This document shows, piece after piece, positions 30,476-40,446 of a stretch of 43,616 bases of DNA (within the stretch, counting starts at the first letter, position 1; each line of letters starts with the position of its first letter). Source of the stretch: JBLNDJ01 sp050261515. Lineage in GTDB: Bacteria; Acidobacteriota; Terriglobia; Bryobacterales; Bryobacteraceae. The notes beneath the pieces were generated by a model, which was given only the letters and a program-made list of their open reading frames with translations, did no database searches and was not told the DNA's origin. The translations under genes were made by a program, and so were the position numbers. Where the stretch lies: the NCBI GenBank assembly GCA_050261515.1, contig JBLNDJ010000029.1, positions 1 through 43,616 of the forward strand. The letters are read 5' to 3'.

Positions 30476-33132
30476 TCGGAAACGGGTGCGCCGGCGACCA
30501 CGAGCCCCGAGGGGAGCTCCTCGCCGAACATGCGGTCGAGCGTGCCGGAGTCGAGCGCTTCTTCGCCTTCGAGGATGGCGAGCAGGCGGTCCGCATCGGG
30601 CTTGCCCGCGACGGTGCGGCGGACCTGCTCTAGCATCACCGGAGCGAGATCGCGCACCGGGTCGCCCGTGCGCCGCGCTACGGTGACCAGCGCGTCCGCG
30701 CCCTTGGGCGTCTTCAGCAGCGCCTCGACCCAGCGCGCCGCGGCAGCCGGCGGCGCTACCTGATTGGCCGGGCCGTAGAACAGCTCCCGCGCTCCAAGCC
30801 GCGTAAGGCACCAGAAATCGCTGTCTCCGGCCTCTCCCGATTTCACGCGGCGCGCGATCGCGTCGCCGAGCTCGATCTTCGTCTGGACGGGCAGCAGTTC
30901 CAGGCTCGCCGCGGTGCGCCACATCTCGCGCAACAGGCTGGAGTTCACGCGCTGGCGCTTTCCGCCGCGCGGCAGCAGCACCGCCGAGAGACGCTGGAAC
31001 ATATCCACCTGCTGGTTGCGGTTCAGCCCGCCGGCGACGCGCCCCCAGAACACCCACCACTGCACTTCGTTCTCGATGTGGTTGCCGAACTGAAGGCCCG
31101 AGGCGTAGACGCGGCGCGCCTGTTCGATGCGCCAGTCGTCTCCCGGATAGCCGAAGCCGGGGCGCAGGCAGAAGCCCGTCAGGTTCAGCCAGCGCAGCTC
31201 GTAGGCGGGCGAAAGCTTCCTGCCCTCGACGTGCTCCAGCAGCACATCGGCAAGCTGGCGGATGGCGCCGAGCGGCCACGAATTCTTGCCGAGCCCGATC
31301 GTCTGCTCGAGCTTCGCGGGCAGCTCCTCGGGAGCGACCTGCCCGGCGAACGCTTCCGCGATCAGCCGCTTCGCGTTTGCGAGCGCCTCCTCGCTGATAA
31401 CGGCCGCGGGCCGCCCCTGCTGCCTGCCGGATTCGGCGGCCTTTTTCCGCAGCTCGAACTGAAGCCGCCAGCGGTGCTCGCTCACCTTTGATTCGGCCCA
31501 GATCTCGAGCGTCCCGATCTCGGTCAGCCGCGCGCCGAGCTTCACCGGAATCAGCTTCTGTTCGGCCGCGCGCTTGCCGAAGCGGATCACCGCATGCAGC
31601 GGCGCGTGCATGTGCACTTCATCGCTCTCAAGCTGCCCGGGCGTGAAATCGACCACCTGGCCGAGCGCATCGTCGGCGCGCGTGAGCGAACTGTAAAGCC
31701 GGAACGATACGGGCCGGTTCGCGACGAGCTGGAGGTTCTCGAGATCGAGCTCGAGCGAGCTGCCTTCCTCGGTGCCGCGCGGCACCAGGCACACGGCACG
31801 GCCGCGCTCGCCGACCTCGATATAGTACGTGCGCGGCAGCCCGCCGCGGACGATCACGCCCGAGCCGCTCGTGCGCGCGAAGGAGTAATAGGCCGCGCCG
31901 ACGGCGACCGCGAGATCGAGATCGTGATTGTCGAGCACCAGCGGGCGCCGCCCGTACCAGTTCCCGACGACATCCGCCACGCGATCGCGGCACACGCCGG
32001 GGATGAAGAACCCGCCGTTGAACAGAATCGCATCCACGCCGTTCGGGGCGTGTTCGGCCGCGCCGCTGACGAACGCCGCGAGGTGGCGCGTGACGGCCGG
32101 GTCGGAAACATACGGCAGCCCAAGCTCGCGGAACAGGCTGCGCTTCTCTTCCTTGGGCTTGTCCGCGAGATCGCAGAACGGCAGAAAGCCTTCGAGCGCC
32201 AGCTCGAGCACTTCCTGGCGAAGAATCTCCGCCTTGCGGACGCCGCCGACGAGCGAGGTGCCCGCCCCAACCACCGTGATCTCGACGCTCTTTAGGTTCG
32301 GGTCCGAAAGCAGGCGCTCCTTGGCCGCGGTGCACTGCCGCCGCACCGCGTTGCGCTGGCGTATGGAAAGCTGGGTTTGCAGCTTGCTTTCGACCAGCCA
32401 CGCGAGCGTGAGGTCGAGGTTGTCTCCGCCGAGCAGCAGGTGCCGGCCCACGGCGGTGCGGGTGAACTCGACGCGATCCTCGTCGCGCGACACGCGGATC
32501 AGCGTGAAGTCCGACGTGCCGCCGCCCACATCGACCACCAGCACCGTCTGGCCGTCGAACAGGTTTTTCCGCGACTCGGCGAGGTGATTCGCGATCCACG
32601 CATAGAACGCCGCCGCGGGTTCTTCGAGCAGCGTGAGGCGTTCGAGGCCCGCATCGGCCGCCGCCTGCACCGTCAACTCGCGCGCTTCTTCGTCGAACGA
32701 CGCCGGAACGGTGAGGACGATATCCTGCTCCGCGAGCCGCGTGCCCTGCTTCTTCTCCCAGGCGTCGCGCATGTGCGCGAGGTACTTCGCCGAGACTTCG
32801 ACGGGCGAGAGAACGCGCCCCGTCTCCTGCGAATCCCATGGCAGGATCTTCGCCGTGCGGTCCACTTCGGGGTTCGACAGCCACGACTTCACCGAGTGCA
32901 CGAGGCGCGTGGGAACAAGCGCTCCCTGGTCGCGCGCGTAGACGCCGACGTACTCGCGGTCGCCCAGGAACAGGAACGACGGGAAGGTGCGGCGTTCTTC
33001 GACGGTCTCAGGCGCGACGTACTGCGAGACCGGCAGGATATGGACCGGCGGGAATACGGACTCCTCGGCGCCGGCCGGGTCGATGAACGCCACGGCTGAG
33101 TTGGTGGTGCCTAAATCGATCCCGACCTTCAT
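30472..33132 (-). CDS. Hsp70-family protein with C-terminal DUF3731-like region
   Basis: The 886-residue protein has an actin-like ATPase domain (about 1-400) with GIDLGTTNSAVAF and VLVVDVGGGTSDFTLI. A beta-rich stretch (about 430-580) follows, then a C-terminal helical region including LNLTGFCLRPGFGYPGDDWRIEQ and VFWGRVAGGLNRNQQ, which fits DUF3731. It is far longer than DnaK (about 640) and lacks a classical DnaK lid. Its ATG overlaps the stop of the other Hsp70, and its stop overlaps thiL. Such pairs recur beside DUF2760 genes, but their clients are unknown. It is unlikely to be the housekeeping DnaK, as no dnaJ or grpE is near. Confidence 0.9.
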   Translation of the reverse strand: MKVGIDLGTTNSAVAFIDPAGAEESVFPPVHILPVSQYVAPETVEERRTFPSFLFLGDREYVGVYARDQGALVPTRLVHSVKSWLSNPEVDRTAKILPWDSQETGRVLSPVEVSAKYLAHMRDAWEKKQGTRLAEQDIVLTVPASFDEEARELTVQAAADAGLERLTLLEEPAAAFYAWIANHLAESRKNLFDGQTVLVVDVGGGTSDFTLIRVSRDEDRVEFTRTAVGRHLLLGGDNLDLTLAWLVESKLQTQLSIRQRNAVRRQCTAAKERLLSDPNLKSVEITVVGAGTSLVGGVRKAEILRQEVLELALEGFLPFCDLADKPKEEKRSLFRELGLPYVSDPAVTRHLAAFVSGAAEHAPNGVDAILFNGGFFIPGVCRDRVADVVGNWYGRRPLVLDNHDLDLAVAVGAAYYSFARTSGSGVIVRGGLPRTYYIEVGERGRAVCLVPRGTEEGSSLELDLENLQLVANRPVSFRLYSSLTRADDALGQVVDFTPGQLESDEVHMHAPLHAVIRFGKRAAEQKLIPVKLGARLTEIGTLEIWAESKVSEHRWRLQFELRKKAAESGRQQGRPAAVISEEALANAKRLIAEAFAGQVAPEELPAKLEQTIGLGKNSWPLGAIRQLADVLLEHVEGRKLSPAYELRWLNLTGFCLRPGFGYPGDDWRIEQARRVYASGLQFGNHIENEVQWWVFWGRVAGGLNRNQQVDMFQRLSAVLLPRGGKRQRVNSSLLREMWRTAASLELLPVQTKIELGDAIARRVKSGEAGDSDFWCLTRLGARELFYGPANQVAPPAAAARWVEALLKTPKGADALVTVARRTGDPVRDLAPVMLEQVRRTVAGKPDADRLLAILEGEEALDSGTLDRMFGEELPSGLVVAGAPVSE

Positions 33133-34946
33133 GCCGCCACGACCCGTTCGCGCACGTTGAACTCCAGTTTCCAGCGCCGCCCGTCGCGCGCGACGCACCA
33201 CAGTTGCAGCATTCCGGTCTCTGTGACGACGGTTTCGAGCGACACCGGAACGACGTCGCCCGCGTTCGCTGCTTCGGCCGGAAGCGTCACTTCCATCGGC
33301 GTCAGTTCGTCGAGCTCATCGCCGAGGTCTTCGATCATCTCGCCCGCGGGGTCGTCCTTGCGCACGTTCGAGGAGAAGAAGCGAAACTCGGCGGGCTGCC
33401 CGATGACGAGGCCAAACTCACGGCCTGCGATGCGCGCTTCGGTTCCCTCCTCCATGCCGAACGGCGCGACCGTGAGCGCCTTCAGGGGAGCGCGGAAGCC
33501 GGGCACGGCGGGCATGGCGCTTTCGATGCCGACATAGTAAGTTCGGGAGACGCCGCCGCGGATCCGCACGCCGCGCCCACGGCGCGCAAGGCCGTAGTAG
33601 GCTCCGCCGCGCGCGACGGCGTGCATGAGGTCCTCGCCCTCGAGCGCGGCGATCGCGGGCATGCCTTCCTGGGCAAGCCAGCCGTTGAGCACCGAAACGA
33701 GGCGCTCGCGGATGATGCCCGCGCGCAGCACTCCGCCGTTGAACAGCACGTGCGTCGGGCACGCGAGCCCGCTCGGGCCGCGCCGCACATTGCTCGTCTG
33801 CCCGGCAGATGCATGCTGCCTGAGGAAGCGCGCCAGGTGCCGCGTGATAGCGGCGTCGGCGGCGTAGGGCAGGCCGATCTCCTGCAATCCCGCACGGCGC
33901 GGGCGTTCGGGCATGTCCTCGCTCGACACGATCGGGAAGAACCCGTCGAGCAGGATGCGCTCCAGGTCGGCGCGCTCGAGCTTCGCCTTAATCGTTCCGC
34001 CGACCAGGCCCGTGCCCTTGCCGAGCACGGTCACGGGGTAGCTCTTCTCCTGGTTGCCCTCTTCGAGCAGCCGTTCCTTGCCCGCGCGGCAATTCTGCCA
34101 AAGCGCGTGCAGTTGCAGCATGTCGAGCCGGACGTTCCTTGCTTGCAGCCCTTGCTCGATGGAGCGCGCGAGCGCGAGGTCGATGTTGTCGCCGCCGAGC
34201 AGAATGTGTTCGCCGACCGCGATGCGATCGAGCGCCAGTTCCCCCTCGCGCTCGGTGACGGCGATCAGGGTGAAATCCGTGGTGCCTCCGCCGATATCGA
34301 CGACCAGGATCAGGTCGCCGACGCTCACGCGCTCGCGCCAGTCCGGGTGCCGCTCGATCCAGGCGTAGAAAGCGGCCTGCGGCTCTTCGAGCAGAATGAC
34401 GCCGCGGTAGCCGGCTTCGAGCGCCGCGCGCTCGGTCAACTCGCGAGCCACGGCGTCGAAGGAAGCCGGCACGGTGATGAGCACGTCCTGCTCCTCGAGC
34501 GGTGCTTCGGGATGCGCGTGGTTCCACGCGTTCCGCATGTGCTCGAGGTAGCGGAGCGACGCTTCGACGGGCGACACCTTCCGCACTCCGTCGGGCGCGT
34601 TGACGGGCAGGATGGCGGAGGTGCGGTCCACTCCCGAGTGGCTGAGCCAGGACTTGGCCGACGACACGAGCCGGCCGGGGTTCTCAACGCCGCGCTTCTG
34701 CGCGAGGTATCCGGTCACGAAGCCGGCGTTCGGGTTCCACGGCAGGGCGAGCGAGCCCTCGGGGAAATCGGCCGGGCCGGGCAGGTAGAGGAACGAGGGA
34801 AGCAGCGGCTCCTCGCGCACTTCGCCGGCGTTCACCACCTGCGCGATGGGGAACAGGCTGACTTCGGCGGCATCGGCGCCGGCCCAGGCCAGCGCGGAGT
34901 TCGTCGTCCCTAAGTCGATTCCAATGACAAATTGTGGCTTGGCCAA
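33129..34946 (-). CDS. Hsp70-family protein (partner of the DUF3731-type Hsp70)
   Basis: The 605-residue Hsp70-like protein has GIDLGTTNSALAWAG at about 8-22, DVLITVPASFDAVARELTERAALEAGY and VVDIGGGTTDFTLIAV for the nucleotide site. A divergent, beta-rich C-terminal third ends TEAGMLQLW-like (TETGMLQLWCVARDGRRWKLEF). The start is taken as TTG 34946 (M-A-K-P-Q-F-V-I-G), because upstream codons overlap the DUF2760 gene and no ATG lies nearer. It is translated just after the DUF2760 gene and coupled to the longer Hsp70 by an ATGA overlap. Confidence 0.88.
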   Translation of the reverse strand: MAKPQFVIGIDLGTTNSALAWAGADAAEVSLFPIAQVVNAGEVREEPLLPSFLYLPGPADFPEGSLALPWNPNAGFVTGYLAQKRGVENPGRLVSSAKSWLSHSGVDRTSAILPVNAPDGVRKVSPVEASLRYLEHMRNAWNHAHPEAPLEEQDVLITVPASFDAVARELTERAALEAGYRGVILLEEPQAAFYAWIERHPDWRERVSVGDLILVVDIGGGTTDFTLIAVTEREGELALDRIAVGEHILLGGDNIDLALARSIEQGLQARNVRLDMLQLHALWQNCRAGKERLLEEGNQEKSYPVTVLGKGTGLVGGTIKAKLERADLERILLDGFFPIVSSEDMPERPRRAGLQEIGLPYAADAAITRHLARFLRQHASAGQTSNVRRGPSGLACPTHVLFNGGVLRAGIIRERLVSVLNGWLAQEGMPAIAALEGEDLMHAVARGGAYYGLARRGRGVRIRGGVSRTYYVGIESAMPAVPGFRAPLKALTVAPFGMEEGTEARIAGREFGLVIGQPAEFRFFSSNVRKDDPAGEMIEDLGDELDELTPMEVTLPAEAANAGDVVPVSLETVVTETGMLQLWCVARDGRRWKLEFNVRERVVAA

Positions 34947-34953
34947 GGCGTGT

Positions 34954-35475
34954 CTACTCGATCTCGATCTCGGCCGGCGCGACGACTGCTTCGCCGTGCT
35001 TCGGAGTGGGAAGCTCGATCTTCTCGGCGCGCCAGCCCTTGTGCCGCAGCATTCCGCTCTTGGGCGGCTGGGCCGGCACGTTTCCAATGAACTTCAGCAT
35101 CGATGCCTTATTGGGCACGTTTGCGACGCTCGTTTGCGTGCCCTCGACGGCATCGATCACGGGAACGAGCCGCACGTAGCGGAGCAGCGAATCGCGGCAC
35201 TGGTCGTGCAGGCTGCGGACGGCCGCGCCGACCTGGTCATCCTCGTAGGCCGAGATGTCCTCCATGAGGAAGTCGACCAGGCGCGAATCGCGCTGCAAAA
35301 TGGCGAGGAGCTCGACCGCGCCGTCGGTGTGATCGGCGGCGGGCGCGGGCGGCGGCGCGGGAGGCGCAGGCTTCGTGAGCCCGAGCTCGATGATCGCGTC
35401 GTCCGGCAGCGCGCCGCTGAACAGGATGCCGAAGAAACTGCGGAACGCCAGAAGAATACGGCCCAAAAACACCAC
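34954..35475 (-). CDS. DUF2760 protein, first gene of the Hsp70 pair module
   Basis: The 173-residue protein has a hydrophobic N-terminus (VFLGRILLAFRSFFGILFSG), a Pro/Ala-rich linker (about 34-47) and a compact domain. The domain includes AVELLAILQRDSRLVDFLMEDISAYEDDQVGAAVR, LHDQCRDSLLRY and FIGNVPAQPPKSGMLRHKGWRA, which is the DUF2760 pattern. It starts at GTG 35475 and ends seven bases before the TTG of the next gene. The DUF2760-Hsp70-Hsp70/DUF3731 order is one I know from other phyla. The N-terminal segment may anchor the chaperones at the membrane (inference). Confidence 0.85.
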   Translation of the reverse strand: MVFLGRILLAFRSFFGILFSGALPDDAIIELGLTKPAPPAPPPAPAADHTDGAVELLAILQRDSRLVDFLMEDISAYEDDQVGAAVRSLHDQCRDSLLRYVRLVPVIDAVEGTQTSVANVPNKASMLKFIGNVPAQPPKSGMLRHKGWRAEKIELPTPKHGEAVVAPAEIEIE

Positions 35476-35570
35476 CCCCAGTGGATTTCGGTTCTACTCC
35501 ACTAGGATACACGGGTGTGGGGGAGCCCCTAAGTCCGTTGGGCCGAGCCGGCGCGTTCGAATTAGGGGCC
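35476..35570 (-). other. recA-DUF2760 gap with two inverted repeats
   Basis: This 95-bp gap holds an 8-bp inverted repeat GCCCCTAA/TTAGGGGC (35525-35532 and 35562-35569, 29-base loop) just after recA. A 6-bp repeat AGTGGA/TCCACT (35480-35485 and 35498-35503) lies just before the DUF2760 start. The first may weakly terminate recA; the second could be an operator or a 5'-leader hairpin. No convincing promoter or T-run is visible. Confidence 0.35.
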
Positions 35571-36635
<1,065 letters not shown>

Positions 36636-36660
36636 AGTGGGGATTCTCCGTGAAAGGGTG

Positions 36661-36669
36661 ATTATAGCA
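36661..36669 (-). promoter_or_regulatory. extended -10 promoter of recA
   Basis: Read on the minus strand, TGCTATAAT (36669-36661) is a perfect extended -10 element, 25 bases before the recA ATG. No good -35 hexamer is seen 17 bases upstream, where a GCCGGC inverted repeat (a possible weak terminator of the VWA gene) lies. No obvious LexA-type palindrome was found around it. Confidence 0.6.
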
Positions 36670-36701
36670 AGGCTGCCGGCCGCAAGCCGCCGGCCGTTCC
36701 C

Positions 36702-37631
36702 CTAGAGCTTGGGCGCGTAGTAGCCCTTGCGCGCTCGGACGACGAGATCCCTGCGGCCCTTCACCTCGACCTTCACGGTCTGGTAGCTGCCGTCGGTTTT
36801 CATCGGATCGGGGCGGTAGTAGATGTTGTACTGGTGGCGCAGCTCGTTGGCGATGTTCTCGAAGGACTGCGAGAGATCTTCCACCTTAAATGGGAAGAAC
36901 GACTGCCCGCCGGTCTCGCTCGCCAGGTATTTCAGGACCTTGTCGCCGTCGCTTTCGATGCGGCTGATGTTGGTCGAGATCGTGTAGACGACCACGTCGG
37001 ATTTCTGCGCCATCTCGAGGGCCTGGTCGCGCGTGAAGCGGCTCTGGTTATCCTCGCCGTCGCTGAGGATGATCATGGCGCGGCGGAACTTGGAGCGCGG
37101 CTGTTCGACGCCCAGCTTGTCGCGGCAGGCGTAGAAAATCGCATCGTAGAGCGATGTGCCGCCGCCCGGCCGCAGGTCGCGGATCAGCTTCGCGAGTTTT
37201 TCGTGGTCGTCGTTGAGGTCAGACACCAGTTCGGTCGAGGTGTCGAAGCTCACGACCAGCGCCTTGTCCTGCCGCGGCCGCACGACGCTGTTGACGAACT
37301 CGACCGCCGCCTCCTGAATGAAGCGGAAACGGTCGCGGATGCTGTTGCTCGTATCGACCAGGATCGCCAGCCGCAGCGGCAGGTCGGACTCGGCCGTGAA
37401 CTCCATGATGCTCTGCGGCTTCTTGTTCTCGAGGACCTGGAAATCGTTCGCCGAGAGGTTCGTGATGAACCGGTTCTTCTTGTCCGTGACGGTGAACAGC
37501 ACGTTGACGCGCGTGACGTCCACCAGGATGCGTGTTTCGTCGTTCGCAACCGGGGCGGCGGGCGCGGACGGCTGCTGCGCGTGGAGCGCAAGTACGGCGG
37601 CGCCGGCCAGCAGGAGAGCCAGGGGCTTCAT
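36702..37631 (-). CDS. secreted VWFA-related acidobacterial-domain protein
   Basis: The 309-residue protein has a Sec signal peptide (MKPLALLLAGAAVLALHA), an N-terminal beta region (RVNVLFTVTDKKNRFITNLSANDFQVLENKKPQ), and a von Willebrand A domain with the MIDAS D93-T-S95-N-S97. GGTSLYDAIFYAC and IILSDGEDNQS complete the metal site. The C-terminus reads NELRHQYNIYYRPD...VRARKGYY. This arrangement is the 'VWFA-related acidobacterial domain' family, highly expanded in Acidobacteriota and the best single taxonomic clue here. Adhesion or binding partners are unknown. Confidence 0.95.
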   Translation of the reverse strand: MKPLALLLAGAAVLALHAQQPSAPAAPVANDETRILVDVTRVNVLFTVTDKKNRFITNLSANDFQVLENKKPQSIMEFTAESDLPLRLAILVDTSNSIRDRFRFIQEAAVEFVNSVVRPRQDKALVVSFDTSTELVSDLNDDHEKLAKLIRDLRPGGGTSLYDAIFYACRDKLGVEQPRSKFRRAMIILSDGEDNQSRFTRDQALEMAQKSDVVVYTISTNISRIESDGDKVLKYLASETGGQSFFPFKVEDLSQSFENIANELRHQYNIYYRPDPMKTDGSYQTVKVEVKGRRDLVVRARKGYYAPKL

Positions 37632-37733
37632 AAGAACACCTTTTCTTCGTTATTACAACACGATTCGACGCCGGTGACGGCTGTCAGGTTCCCGTGTGTG
37701 GAGGCTCGGGGACGGATGCCGGGTTCGCGGGGT

Positions 37734-38636
37734 TCACGCTTCCATCCAGGCTTGGAGCTCCGGGGGAAGCGGCGAGACTACCGTGACCGGCTCGCCCGTC
37801 GAAGGCTGCTCGAACCGGACGCGGTGCGCGTGCAGGAAATACCGCTCGAGCGGGGGCTTTCCCGCCGCCTTCTTCGGCGCTCCGTAGAGGGGGTCGCCCG
37901 CCACCGGGTGGCCGATGCTCGAAAAGTGCACGCGGATCTGGTGGGTGCGGCCGGTCTTAATGCGCACTTCGACAAAGGTGAATGCCTCAAAGCGCCGCAG
38001 GACCTTGTATTCGGTGATCGCGGTGCGGCCTTCGGCGCGCCGCGCCGTCATGCGGACGCGGCGAACCGGGTCGCGCGAGATGGGGCGCTCGATCCGTCCC
38101 TGATCCTGTTTCAGGACGCCGTGGACGAGCGCCAGGTAAACTTTCTCGATCTTCCGGCTGGAAAACTGATCGGCCAGGCGGCGGTGCGCGGCGTCGTTGC
38201 GGGCTACGAGAATGACGCCGCTGGTGAGGCGGTCGAGGCGATGGACGATGCCCGGGCGCTCCTCGCCTCCGGCCTTGGAGAGCGCGCCGAAGCGGTGCAG
38301 CAGCGCGTTGACCAGCGTGCCTGAGTGCCGCCCCGCGCCCGCGTGGACGGCCATGCCCGCGGGCTTATCCACCGCGATCACGTCGGCGTCTTCGTAGAGG
38401 GTTTTCAACGGCAGGTCTTCGGCGTAGGCGTTCAGCGGAGGGAGTGCGGCGGGCTCGACTTCGACGGTTTCGCCGCCGCGCAGGCGGTAAGAGGCGCGCT
38501 CGCCCGTCCCGTTCACGCGCACGCGGCCGGATTTGATCCACTCCTGGAGGCGAGAGCGGCTGTAGCCGGAGAGCTGCTCCTGGAGGAAAACATCGAGGCG
38601 TTTGCCGGCGTCGGCGCCGGAAGAGTTCAGGATCAT
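37734..38636 (-). CDS. rluD: RluD-family 23S rRNA pseudouridine synthase
   Basis: The 300-residue protein has an N-terminal S4 RNA-binding domain (about 11-60: KRLDVFLQEQLSGYSRSRLQEWIKSGRVRVNG) and the RluA/RluD catalytic core with D135 in VHRLDRLTSGVIL. GRTHQIRVHFSSIGHPVAGDPLYG follows. It would convert uridines of the large-subunit rRNA, most likely the helix-69 positions if it is a true RluD. Its ATG overlaps the SSS transporter stop, so it ends the PIG-L unit. Exact target specificity within the family cannot be proven from sequence. Confidence 0.92.
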   Translation of the reverse strand: MILNSSGADAGKRLDVFLQEQLSGYSRSRLQEWIKSGRVRVNGTGERASYRLRGGETVEVEPAALPPLNAYAEDLPLKTLYEDADVIAVDKPAGMAVHAGAGRHSGTLVNALLHRFGALSKAGGEERPGIVHRLDRLTSGVILVARNDAAHRRLADQFSSRKIEKVYLALVHGVLKQDQGRIERPISRDPVRRVRMTARRAEGRTAITEYKVLRRFEAFTFVEVRIKTGRTHQIRVHFSSIGHPVAGDPLYGAPKKAAGKPPLERYFLHAHRVRFEQPSTGEPVTVVSPLPPELQAWMEA

Positions 38637-40321
38637 GGCGCTGGTTGGGACTGCGCGGGGCGCACGGAGAGCAGCAGTCCGGTTGCCACCACCACCACGC
38701 AGCCGATCAGGTTGTACCAGAGGTACGACACGTCCGTATTGAAATACGAGTAGAAAATCGCCGCTTCGCCCGCCAGCACGCCGGTGAAGGCCGCGGTGCC
38801 GCCGACGCGCGGGAAGAAGAATGCCAGGACGAAGACGCCGAGCATGCCTCCATAGAACAGCGAGCCCACGAAGTTCACGGCTTCGATCAGCGATCCGATG
38901 TTCTTCCCGTATTGCGCGAAGACCACCGCATAGAAACCCCAGAACGCGGTCGCGGCGCGTGAGGCCCACAGGTAATGGCGGTCGGAAGCCTCGCGCCGCA
39001 TGTAGCGGCGGTAAAGATCCATCACCGAGACCGTCGCGAGCGAATTGATTTCGCCGGAGATCGACGACATGGCCGCGCCGAAAATCGCCGCGAGAATCAG
39101 CCCGACCACGCCGGCCGGCATGTAGCGCGTGACGAAGGAGAGGAAGATGTAATTTGCGTCGTTGAACTTCGCTTCCCCGGTGACCTTCTGCACCAGCTTT
39201 CCGCCGCCTGCGCGGGCGTCGTCGATCGCTTTCTGGGCGCGGCGGTAGGCGGCGGCGCTTTCCGCTTCGGCCGCGCGATTGCCCGTGCGCCGGGCCTGCA
39301 CGACCGCGTCCGCCGCCTGCCTGCGCGCATCGTACGCGGCGCGGTAGCGGTCTTCGAGCGGCTTATAGGCAGCGGTGCTTTTGATCTTCTGGAGGTCGGC
39401 CGGCTGGAACAGCAGCGGTGGGCGCTCGTAGACGTAGAACACGAACACCATCGCGCCGGTGAACAGGATCAGGAACTGCATCGGGATCTTCGCCACCGCG
39501 TTGAACAGCAGGCTGAGGCGGCTCTGCGCGATCGATTTGCCGGTGAGGTAGCGCTGCACCTGCGACTGGTCCGTGCCGAAGTAAGACAGGAACAGGAACG
39601 TGCCGCCGATGAGGCCGCTCCAGATGTTGTACCGGTTCTTCGGGTCGAAGGAGAGGTCCACCGCGTTGAGCTTGCCGGCCGCGCCCGCCAGCGACACGGC
39701 ATCGTGGAACGTGACTCCGGGCGGCAGCAGCCAGACCGCGGTGAACAGGGCGATGAACAGGCCGACAAAGATGATCATCATCTGCTGCACGTCGGTCCAG
39801 GTGACGGCTTTGATGCCGCCGAGCACGGTGTAGGTGATGACGACGGCGCCCATGAGCAGCGTGGTGAGCCGGTCCGGCCAGCCCAGGATGACCGTGAGGA
39901 CAATGGCCGGCGCCGCGAGCGCGATTCCAACGCCGAGTCCACGCTGGATGAGGAACACCACGCTCACCAGCGCGCGCGTCTTCGCATCGAAGCGCTTCTC
40001 GAGATACTCGTAGGCCGTGTAGACGTTCGCGCGGTGGAAGATCGGGACGGCCGTGGCGGAGATAATCACCATGGCGATCGGCAGGCCCAGGTAGAACTGG
40101 ACGAAGCGCATTCCGTCCACGTAGGCCTGGCCGGTGGTGGATATGAACGTGATCGCGCTCGCCTGCGTCGCCATGATTGACAGGCCCATGGCGTACCACG
40201 GCATGGTCTTGCCGGCGAGCAGGTACGAGCTGACGGTCGCGCTGCCGCGGGCCCTGTAGAGGCCGTAGAGAACGATGAAAGCAAGCGCACAGACGAGGAC
40301 AACCCAATCGAGGGTCCTCAT
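38633..40321 (-). CDS. sodium:solute symporter (SSS family) with charged cytoplasmic insert
   Basis: The 562-residue transporter has about 13 membrane helices. SSS landmarks include SYLLAGKTMPWYAMGLSIMATQASAITFISTTGQAY, TDVQQMMIIFVG and YFGTDQSQVQRYLTGKS. Between helices, residues about 305-388 form a very polar Ala/Arg/Glu/Lys-rich segment (AAYDARRQAADAVVQARR...) that looks like a helical hairpin or coiled coil and makes the protein longer than usual SSS members. The substrate is probably an organic solute such as a sugar or its derivative, given the PIG-L neighbour (inference). ATG and stop overlap both neighbours by four bases. Confidence 0.92.
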   Translation of the reverse strand: MRTLDWVVLVCALAFIVLYGLYRARGSATVSSYLLAGKTMPWYAMGLSIMATQASAITFISTTGQAYVDGMRFVQFYLGLPIAMVIISATAVPIFHRANVYTAYEYLEKRFDAKTRALVSVVFLIQRGLGVGIALAAPAIVLTVILGWPDRLTTLLMGAVVITYTVLGGIKAVTWTDVQQMMIIFVGLFIALFTAVWLLPPGVTFHDAVSLAGAAGKLNAVDLSFDPKNRYNIWSGLIGGTFLFLSYFGTDQSQVQRYLTGKSIAQSRLSLLFNAVAKIPMQFLILFTGAMVFVFYVYERPPLLFQPADLQKIKSTAAYKPLEDRYRAAYDARRQAADAVVQARRTGNRAAEAESAAAYRRAQKAIDDARAGGGKLVQKVTGEAKFNDANYIFLSFVTRYMPAGVVGLILAAIFGAAMSSISGEINSLATVSVMDLYRRYMRREASDRHYLWASRAATAFWGFYAVVFAQYGKNIGSLIEAVNFVGSLFYGGMLGVFVLAFFFPRVGGTAAFTGVLAGEAAIFYSYFNTDVSYLWYNLIGCVVVVATGLLLSVRPAQSQPAP

Positions 40322-40446
40322 GGGGCGAACGCTCGGGTGAAGAGATAGAAGACCGCGATCAGGGCGGCGAGGTAGACGAGCACGGCGGCGTAGACGCGCT
40401 TCCAGGTGCCGAGGAAGGGCGGAGGATCGTCGGGCGGCACGTTCAT
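40318..40446 (-). CDS. 42-residue single-pass membrane peptide between PIG-L and SSS genes
   Basis: A short ORF of 42 residues (MNVPPDDPPPFLGTWKRVYA then a helix AVLVYLAALIAVFYLF) ends RAFAP. It overlaps both neighbours by ATGA junctions, strong evidence that it is translated. One membrane helix with a proline-rich soluble N-terminus is predicted. Small proteins of this layout sit before SSS-type transporters in many bacteria and may be accessory subunits. I do not assign a family. Confidence 0.78.
   Translation of the reverse strand: MNVPPDDPPPFLGTWKRVYAAVLVYLAALIAVFYLFTRAFAP

Noticed and set aside
30472..33132. housekeeping DnaK
   Set aside because: Length, divergent C-terminus, DUF3731-like region and absence of dnaJ/grpE argue against it.
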